Of a stretch of DNA of 33,629 nt, positions 26,848-33,629 are shown one piece after another. Numbering within the stretch: the first letter of the stretch is position 1; each line of letters starts with the position of its first letter. This DNA comes from Promethearchaeota archaeon (lineage in GTDB: Archaea; Asgardarchaeota; Lokiarchaeia; Sigyniarchaeales; SOKP01): positions 1-33,629 of the forward strand of contig JAGXNP010000012.1 of assembly GCA_019894885.1 (NCBI GenBank). Direction: 5' to 3'. The translations under genes were made by a program, and so were the position numbers. The notes under the pieces are model-generated. The model was given only the letters and a program-made list of their open reading frames with translations, made no database searches and was not told where the DNA came from.

Positions 26848-26917
26848 TGAGTATAATTAGTTAAATAGTTGCTAGTAGGATTTAAGAATTTTTCATTACT
26901 TATTATTTTTTCTAAAA

Positions 26918-28030
26918 CTAAGAGACTGGCTCGTACAAGATTCCTAATTCGTCAGCATAATTTTTCACTTCATGAATTTCTCCCATTGATGGCCTTCTAT
27001 TTATTTCTTGATATTTGTGTGATAAATATTCGGGTCTGAATTGCTGCATAATGTTAACAACACACATCGGTACTTCTTTCGCAATAAAATCTAAAATTGG
27101 TTTAGAGCAACATTCTATGTGATTAGGCATAACTAAGTGTCGGATTATTATTTCTCCGCTTCCAGCGTTGTGAATTCTTTTTAAATTGCGAGTTACTACA
27201 TCGAAATAGCTTGTAATTCCTGAATATTTTTCAGCACAGATATTATTGCCGTACTTAAAATCAGGTAACCAAAAATCCATTAAGTCAACGAGTAAAGATA
27301 GAGATTCTTCCGTTAAGTAAAAATTAGAATTCCAGAGTTGTGTAATGTTTGAAGTTTGATGCTGAAGGTTTCCCAAAATTGTATGGATGTTCGGAATAGG
27401 ATCGCCTCCAACATAATTGATATTAATCGCACCTTTCTCTACTAATTTATCAGCAAGATTAGCAAGTTGAATTGAATCAGTTTTTCGAGCTATATCCTCA
27501 ATATTTCTCCTTTTTTTCCATGACTGAGATATATCGTAATTTTGGCAAAATACACAACTAAAATTACATCCTTGGAAAAATATTGTACCGCTAGGTATTA
27601 ACGGAGCTTCTTCCCCCGTATGAAGAAAAGCAGACGATACATAAGAATCCTTAGGAATATAACAAAAACCAGTTTCACCATCAGCTCGATTAACTTGACA
27701 TCGTCTTTCGCAAAAACAGCAATTTTCGAGATATTTCCATGCTAGCTTTTCAACCAAACTAATATAATTCTTATTGTATACTTGACGGTTTTCGATAATT
27801 TCAGTGAATTTATTCAGTAAGAGATTAAACTCCTTAGATTTTTCTACTAACAAATTCTCTAAGTTTTTAATTGAATCATTAGTATCAAAGTCACATTCTA
27901 TACTTTTTGCGATTATATACCGTGCAATTTCTTTATCATCAATGATACTTCTATATCTGGCAAATCGTTTTCGAATTGCTTTATTTTTCCAGACCGCCTC
28001 TGAATCAGGTCTAAGAAACCTAAAAACCAT
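26918..28030 (-). CDS. Radical SAM protein, PflA/YjjW-like, with extra N-terminal Cys cluster
   Basis: 370 aa. The radical SAM cluster is C155-X3-C159-X2-C162 (CNFSCVFCQN), then GGDP. Upstream, C104, C105, C107, C111 and C123 (CCFCERRC, GFC) suggest a second iron-sulfur or zinc site. The first 100 residues are helical and without homology I recognise. It resembles pyruvate-formate-lyase-activating-like (COG1313-type) enzymes, but no pflB or glycyl-radical gene is in the window. Cytosolic. It follows the FKBP start by 71 bases on the same strand, probably as an independent transcript. Substrate unknown. Confidence 0.82.
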   Translation of the reverse strand: MVFRFLRPDSEAVWKNKAIRKRFARYRSIIDDKEIARYIIAKSIECDFDTNDSIKNLENLLVEKSKEFNLLLNKFTEIIENRQVYNKNYISLVEKLAWKYLENCCFCERRCQVNRADGETGFCYIPKDSYVSSAFLHTGEEAPLIPSGTIFFQGCNFSCVFCQNYDISQSWKKRRNIEDIARKTDSIQLANLADKLVEKGAININYVGGDPIPNIHTILGNLQHQTSNITQLWNSNFYLTEESLSLLVDLMDFWLPDFKYGNNICAEKYSGITSYFDVVTRNLKRIHNAGSGEIIIRHLVMPNHIECCSKPILDFIAKEVPMCVVNIMQQFRPEYLSHKYQEINRRPSMGEIHEVKNYADELGILYEPVS

Positions 28031-28092
28031 TTTGGTTTTCGCTCTTTTTTGTTTTGATTATTTTTAGCTGCATAAAAATAAGGAGAATTACG

Positions 28093-28821
28093 CTAGATCT
28101 CAAAACTGAGCCATTTAATAATGTTAGATAGAAATGGTATATTATCTCCTGCGTCTAATCCAAAATCATCTTCAATAAGCCAATCAGATGAACCAATAGT
28201 TACACATCTCCCACTGAAAAACTCGCTAACAACACAGATAGGGACAATACCAATACTTTCTATGTCATCGTCAACGAGATATTTAAATTCTGCTTTTTCT
28301 GAAGTCACTATTATATCTTCAACTTCTTCTTCAGTTATCGTAAAAAATGTACAGTTAGGGAGGACGACTTCAGTTATACCAGTAGTAATCGGATGGATAA
28401 ATAGGTCATTTATTAACACATTTTGTTTATTTACTAAAAAATGTGATGGTGACTCCTGTATAATTCCATTCCAAAATCTTCGCACTCCAGTCATTTTATA
28501 TAATACTCTGATAGACCCCATCTTCATTGGAACATCGCGATCTCCTCCTTCTCCAGTAGTTAAAAAAAGTCCCCCGCCTTCTCCAACATATCGCTTAATT
28601 GCTAATAATTCGTCTTTGGTGAATTTATCGTCTTTGCCATCCTTAGTTTGTTGAATATTTCCTATAAATAAAACGTCATAATCTTCAAGTAAATCGTAAT
28701 CAATAGGACCTTCATTCTTGTCTATGTATTCGACCTCATACTCATCATCCCCCAAAGAAAAATCGGGAAATTCCTCTATTTGTTCTCGATGAGATAAATC
28801 CACTATGATACTGTAAGGCAT
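28093..28821 (-). CDS. Class I glutamine-amidotransferase-like (GIFT/DUF4350-type) protein
   Basis: 242 aa. The central LLEDYDVLFIGNI and LAIKRYVGEGGGLFLTTGEGGD reproduce the flavodoxin-like core of GATase1/GIFT domains, with the nucleophile elbow replaced (TTGEGGD, no Cys). The family is non-catalytic in many cases and occurs in IFT52 and in archaeal and bacterial proteins of similar length. C-terminal part ends in a helix (NIPFLSNIIKWLSFEI). It is acidic and soluble. Could bind a nucleotide or peptide. Followed on the minus strand by the radical SAM gene 62 bases on. Confidence 0.6.
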   Translation of the reverse strand: MPYSIIVDLSHREQIEEFPDFSLGDDEYEVEYIDKNEGPIDYDLLEDYDVLFIGNIQQTKDGKDDKFTKDELLAIKRYVGEGGGLFLTTGEGGDRDVPMKMGSIRVLYKMTGVRRFWNGIIQESPSHFLVNKQNVLINDLFIHPITTGITEVVLPNCTFFTITEEEVEDIIVTSEKAEFKYLVDDDIESIGIVPICVVSEFFSGRCVTIGSSDWLIEDDFGLDAGDNIPFLSNIIKWLSFEI

Positions 28822-29259
28822 TTTAACGCGACTCTAAAGCTACTTTGTAGTTATTATTTCTTTATAGAAAAGTAAATTCTAATTTGTTCTAAGTGTAAAT
28901 TCTACTATCTAAAATAATATAATTTTTATTTTTAAAGATATGGTATTATTATTAAAGGTTTCTAAATCGTAATACTGCTAACGCAAAGTTTAAATATTTA
29001 GAGGAGAAAATATAAAGGATCTAAAAAATAAAGCAGATTTATTTTCGCATGCTTCTTCTCTATTAAAATTTTCAGTGAATAAAATTTAAAGGAATTTGAG
29101 TGATTTATTCAATATCAGAATCCAAGAATTACATCATATAAGCTCTAACACTGAGGCGGTGTATAGATGTATCTATATAGTAATAGGTGTAGTTTAACGC
29201 ATTATAATCAATTTTAAAGATTAGTGGACAATTAGAATGAGAAATATGGAAAAATTTGA
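28822..29259. other. Long intergenic region between psmB and the GIFT-like gene
   Basis: 438 AT-rich bases. It holds the 3' side of the proteasome gene and the upstream region of the GIFT-like gene. A possible box-C/D-like pair (ATGATGT and CTGA, minus strand around 29114-29134) is seen but lacks a second pair of boxes. No gene supported. Confidence 0.4.
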
Positions 29260-29952
29260 TTATATGGAAATAAAATCTCGTTCCGCTGGTCCATTTTTTT
29301 TGATAATAGCAATATCAATTCCATTTCCTGAAGCCATATCTCTTATGATACTTGAAGTGACTGCTTTTATAATTATTTCTTTTCCTGCATTAATCGATAA
29401 GCCATCTTTATACTTGGCTTCGAGCACACCATAAGAGAAATTTTGACCACTCCCTACAGCACAGAATTTATCAGGCAAAATAGAACCATATGCTCCAAGA
29501 TTTAGAAGTACTGGACCTTCTTCTTCAGTTACTCCTCCTAAAATGAGACCTACTTGAAATGGATACATTTTATTTTGATAGAGGATATTAGATAGCAGTT
29601 TTCCAGCACTTTTTATTTTAATAGGTGTTTCTTCCTTTAGTTGATACAATGTAGTTTCAGCTCGGAGAACATCAACCAAATACATTGCGTCAGCTACTCC
29701 TCCAGCAATAGTCATATATAAGTGTTCTTGGATTTTATGCAATTTTTCAGCTGTTTTACTTGCTACAAAGTAACTCATTGTAGCCCTCTTATCCGTGCCT
29801 AAGATTACTGCATCCTTGCATACTAATCCTACTGTAGTTGTCCCCGTTTTTAATGTTTGAGTGGTTCCTTGCGTAGATGGTTTGTTATCGTTGATTATGG
29901 AATCTCGGATAAAAATCGATTCAGATGGTTTAACTAAATCTTCTTTTCTCAT
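29260..29952 (-). CDS. psmB: 20S proteasome beta subunit
   Basis: 230 aa. A long 37-residue propeptide precedes the autolysis site G37|T38 (KTG-TTTVGLV). In mature numbering Thr1, Asp17 (LGTDKRAT) and Lys33 (SKTAEKLH) are all in place. The conserved IAGGVADA and GSGQNFSYGVLE segments follow. It forms the proteolytic ring of the archaeal proteasome. The partner alpha subunit is not in the window. A strong TATA box lies about 45-50 bases upstream. Confidence 0.96.
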   Translation of the reverse strand: MRKEDLVKPSESIFIRDSIINDNKPSTQGTTQTLKTGTTTVGLVCKDAVILGTDKRATMSYFVASKTAEKLHKIQEHLYMTIAGGVADAMYLVDVLRAETTLYQLKEETPIKIKSAGKLLSNILYQNKMYPFQVGLILGGVTEEEGPVLLNLGAYGSILPDKFCAVGSGQNFSYGVLEAKYKDGLSINAGKEIIIKAVTSSIIRDMASGNGIDIAIIKKNGPAERDFISI

Positions 29953-29995
29953 AATATCATTAAAAGACTCTTGTCTTAATAATTTTTTTTTAATT

Positions 29996-30005
29996 TTTTA
30001 TAAAT
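29996..30005 (-). promoter_or_regulatory. TATA box of psmB
   Basis: AATTTATAAA on the minus strand, about 45-55 bases before the psmB ATG, just beyond the stop of the preceding alkyltransferase-like gene. Confidence 0.5.
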
Positions 30006-30016
30006 TGCTACTTTTC

Positions 30017-30343
30017 TTAAATATTTACAATAGAATCAATTTCCCATAAATATTTTTTAAGATCGACTCTATTATTCTCAAGAAATTCAATCCCTTCTTT
30101 TTCAAGTAAAATCTTTTGATAATCTTTGCCGTCTTGGGATTTCAATGCAATTTTTCCTTGTGAATTTATGACACGGTGCCATGGTAAATTATATTTTTTT
30201 GTTGAAGAATGTAATAACCATGAAACTTGTCTAGCAGCTCTTGGATTTCCAGCTAGTTTTGCAATTTTACCATATGAGAGTACTTTCCCAACGGGAATAT
30301 TTTTTATAATTTTAATTACATCTTGAGTAAAATCGCTTGGTAT
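30017..30343 (-). CDS. Alkyltransferase-like protein (MGMT homologue), PWHR form, unusual start
   Basis: About 108 residues with the classic MGMT/ATL core: FTQDVIKIIKNIPVGKVLSYG, KIAKLAGNPRAARQV, and LPWHRVINSQGKIA. Trp replaces the alkyl-accepting Cys of PCHR, so it binds but does not remove O6-alkylguanine, and may flag damage for other repair. The reading frame has no ATG, GTG or TTG near its beginning. An ATA codon at 30343-30341 lies 6 bases after GGGTGA, a good ribosome site, and gives a start just before FTQDV. The upstream GTG at 30353 would read through only if one T were removed from the T4 run at about 30332. Either a rare start codon or a homopolymer indel explains it. Confidence 0.8.
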   Translation of the reverse strand: MPSDFTQDVIKIIKNIPVGKVLSYGKIAKLAGNPRAARQVSWLLHSSTKKYNLPWHRVINSQGKIALKSQDGKDYQKILLEKEGIEFLENNRVDLKKYLWEIDSIVNI

Positions 30344-30376
30344 TAGTTGTCACCCTTTTAGTTGTAATATAATTAA

Positions 30377-31840
30377 TCAATTTGATTCTTTTCTCTCTTG
30401 AATAATTTTAATAAGTTCTTCTCTTCCAGATCTCTTTAACCTTCTTAGATAGGTATTTAACATATTTTTTGTATGATGAGGACCGCCTTCTTCTATTACG
30501 GTCCACATTGGATCTTTTGGTGAAGGAGAAGTTTTCATCATCTGTTTATGCCATTCGTCGAGAAGGTGTAAACCCTTTCCAACAATATCCGGTTTTTCCT
30601 CAGCAAGATTTTTAGTCATATGAAAATCGTTTTCGAAATCGTATAGCATGATCTCAGGATAGTCTCTTAACCCAGTATGATAAGTCCGTATCAATGTCCA
30701 ATTTCCAAACCTTACTGCACGCTGACAGGTCCAGGCATTTTGACTAATAACTAAATAGTTCCTTCCAAATTCCTCTCCATTTTCAATTCCTTTGTATATA
30801 CTCTTCCCATCCCAAAAATCTGGCACTATTTTTCCAACTCCTTCAATTATAGTAGCAGCAATATCAGTAGCATAAAGCAATGATTCGTACTTTTTATTCC
30901 ATGTTTTATATGGCCATTTTATTATCATCGGAACTCGATTAACAATGTGACAAGCTGTTGCGTGATCTCCATACACATTTAGTTCACCTTGACTTTCACC
31001 GTGATCCGAACTAATAATTATAAGTGTATCGTCAAAAATCCCTAAATTTTTAATTATTTCTATGATTTTACCTATGAAATCGTCAGCATATCTGATACCA
31101 ACATCATAGGCATTAATCCATTTGGTAAAATCATTAAGATTTTCTATTTCCCGTATATCTTGTATTCTTTTATAGAATTGTGTGAGTTTTAACCTGTCAA
31201 AACCTCCAATATCGCGTGCTGAGCGAGGTCCGTAGCTACTTCGATGTTTTTTAATAATATCTTCGGTGATCCAAGATGGAGGAGGATCGTTTTCAAACGA
31301 GGGTTCAAACGATAAAGGTGTGCGGTAGGGTGTGTGAGGATCCCAAACATTTAGATGTAAAAACCAGTTATCTTTCTTCCCGTTATCTTCCAACCATTTT
31401 TTTGCGTATGGAAAAACATCGTCAGCTATTTCGTGTCCTCTTTTACCAGGGTTGTACATCTCGTTCCAACCAGAACAAAACCAAAATGCTGAATGCCTTT
31501 CAGCAAAAGGTGATATTGATACAGTATAATATTTTGCGCTTCTCAATGTTCCAATCCAGTTATTCCTTAAATATTCATCATCGAATCCTCGCTCTTTACC
31601 AGTTAATCTCATATCTGCTGCTGTACCACCGTGACCGACTATACCAGTATGAATTCCAAATCTTCCAGTAAAAAGTGAAGCTCTAGAAGGTAAACAAGGA
31701 GCATCAGAAGCATAACAATTAGTAAATTTTACACCAGTTTCAGCGATTTTATCAATATTAGGCGAAGTATTTCGATGATAACCGTAACATCCTAGATGGT
31801 CTGGTCTTAGAGTGTCAATATCAAAATAAATTATTCTCAT
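30377..31840 (-). CDS. Sulfatase family protein (formylglycine-dependent type)
   Basis: 487 aa. The signature APCLPSRASLFTGR places C49 in the C-X-P-S-R site to be converted to formylglycine. Metal-binding residues include those of FDIDTLRPDH at the start and SSDHGESQGE later. The C-terminal part is rich in basic residues. There is no signal peptide or lipobox, so the enzyme is probably cytosolic. It needs a formylglycine-generating enzyme, not seen in this window. It hydrolyses sulfate esters, possibly of glycans; the beta-galactosidase divergent to it suggests sugar use. The ATL gene follows about 33 bases beyond its stop. Confidence 0.93.
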   Translation of the reverse strand: MRIIYFDIDTLRPDHLGCYGYHRNTSPNIDKIAETGVKFTNCYASDAPCLPSRASLFTGRFGIHTGIVGHGGTAADMRLTGKERGFDDEYLRNNWIGTLRSAKYYTVSISPFAERHSAFWFCSGWNEMYNPGKRGHEIADDVFPYAKKWLEDNGKKDNWFLHLNVWDPHTPYRTPLSFEPSFENDPPPSWITEDIIKKHRSSYGPRSARDIGGFDRLKLTQFYKRIQDIREIENLNDFTKWINAYDVGIRYADDFIGKIIEIIKNLGIFDDTLIIISSDHGESQGELNVYGDHATACHIVNRVPMIIKWPYKTWNKKYESLLYATDIAATIIEGVGKIVPDFWDGKSIYKGIENGEEFGRNYLVISQNAWTCQRAVRFGNWTLIRTYHTGLRDYPEIMLYDFENDFHMTKNLAEEKPDIVGKGLHLLDEWHKQMMKTSPSPKDPMWTVIEEGGPHHTKNMLNTYLRRLKRSGREELIKIIQERKESN

Positions 31841-31884
31841 AATTCATATTTTCTTCTCTTCATTAAATAATCTTAATTATTTAA

Positions 31885-31893
31885 TTATATAAA
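31885..31893 (+). promoter_or_regulatory. TATA box for the beta-galactosidase gene
   Basis: TTATATAAA lies within the 143-base divergent gap, roughly 90-100 bases before the ATG at 31984. The minus-strand start of the sulfatase has its own AT-rich sequence at the other end of the gap. Confidence 0.35.
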
Positions 31894-31959
31894 AAAATGT
31901 GAAATGTTATATTTCTCTCATATCCTCAATTAGAAATAATAGAAGATAATTTTAACTAG

Positions 31960-33629
<1,670 letters not shown>

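Noticed and set aside
26531-26860. Ser/Phe-rich plus-strand frame inside the FKBP gene
   Set aside because: Antisense shadow of the charged Glu/Lys coil.
29098-29145. Possible box C/D half-unit on the minus strand
   Set aside because: Only one C-like and one D-like box at plausible spacing; no terminal stem.

Overview
The window is AT-rich DNA from an archaeon, most likely an Asgard archaeon of the Lokiarchaeia type. The archaeal assignment rests on several genes: a full-length aCPSF1/FttA termination nuclease (KH + MBL + beta-CASP), a proteasome beta subunit with an intact Thr/Asp/Lys active site, an archaeal-type inositol-phosphate synthase, an EF-2 family GTPase, and TTTATA-like boxes about 25 bases upstream of likely transcript starts. 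The Asgard suggestion is an inference. It comes from the eukaryote-flavoured proteins: ITPK-like ATP-grasp kinases, a Par14-like parvulin, an EF-2 paralogue without the diphthamide loop, and a zinc-finger/winged-helix protein with an adaptor-appendage-like tail.

Left part (1-8300). The 3' end of a membrane protein gene is followed by a large 790-aa zinc-finger/winged-helix protein, a ribbon-helix-helix protein, and a two-gene unit of an unusual Cys-rich ferredoxin plus a parvulin. Next come a tRNA-Gln on the minus strand, an unassigned structured RNA of about 170 nt with its own TATA box and T-run, a dNTPase-like HD hydrolase, a NapH-like Fe-S membrane protein and an SRPBCC protein.

Middle part (8400-19000). 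aCPSF1 is divergent from purN. A perfect 11-bp inverted repeat enclosing a hairpin lies between purN and the EF-2 paralogue. tRNA-Gly(CCC), a five-PAS histidine kinase, nicotinamidase, a low-molecular-weight tyrosine phosphatase and a UppP/BacA-type polyprenyl-diphosphatase follow.

The most interesting region is 18957-25675. Four different ATP-grasp proteins with ITPK/RimK-like signatures surround a myo-inositol-phosphate synthase and a GPH-like MFS transporter. Since MIPS makes inositol monophosphate from glucose-6-phosphate, and ITPK-family enzymes add phosphates to inositol phosphates, the simplest reading is a lipid-independent inositol-(poly)phosphate pathway encoded as a locus in an archaeon. 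This is a hypothesis: the kinases' substrates cannot be read from sequence alone.

Right part (25700-33629). An HhH-FKBP fusion with a His-rich tail, a radical SAM protein, a GATase1/GIFT-like protein, the proteasome beta subunit, an alkyltransferase-like protein without a normal start codon, a sulfatase with no evident signal peptide, and a GH2 beta-galactosidase that runs off the right edge. The last two suggest glycan use.
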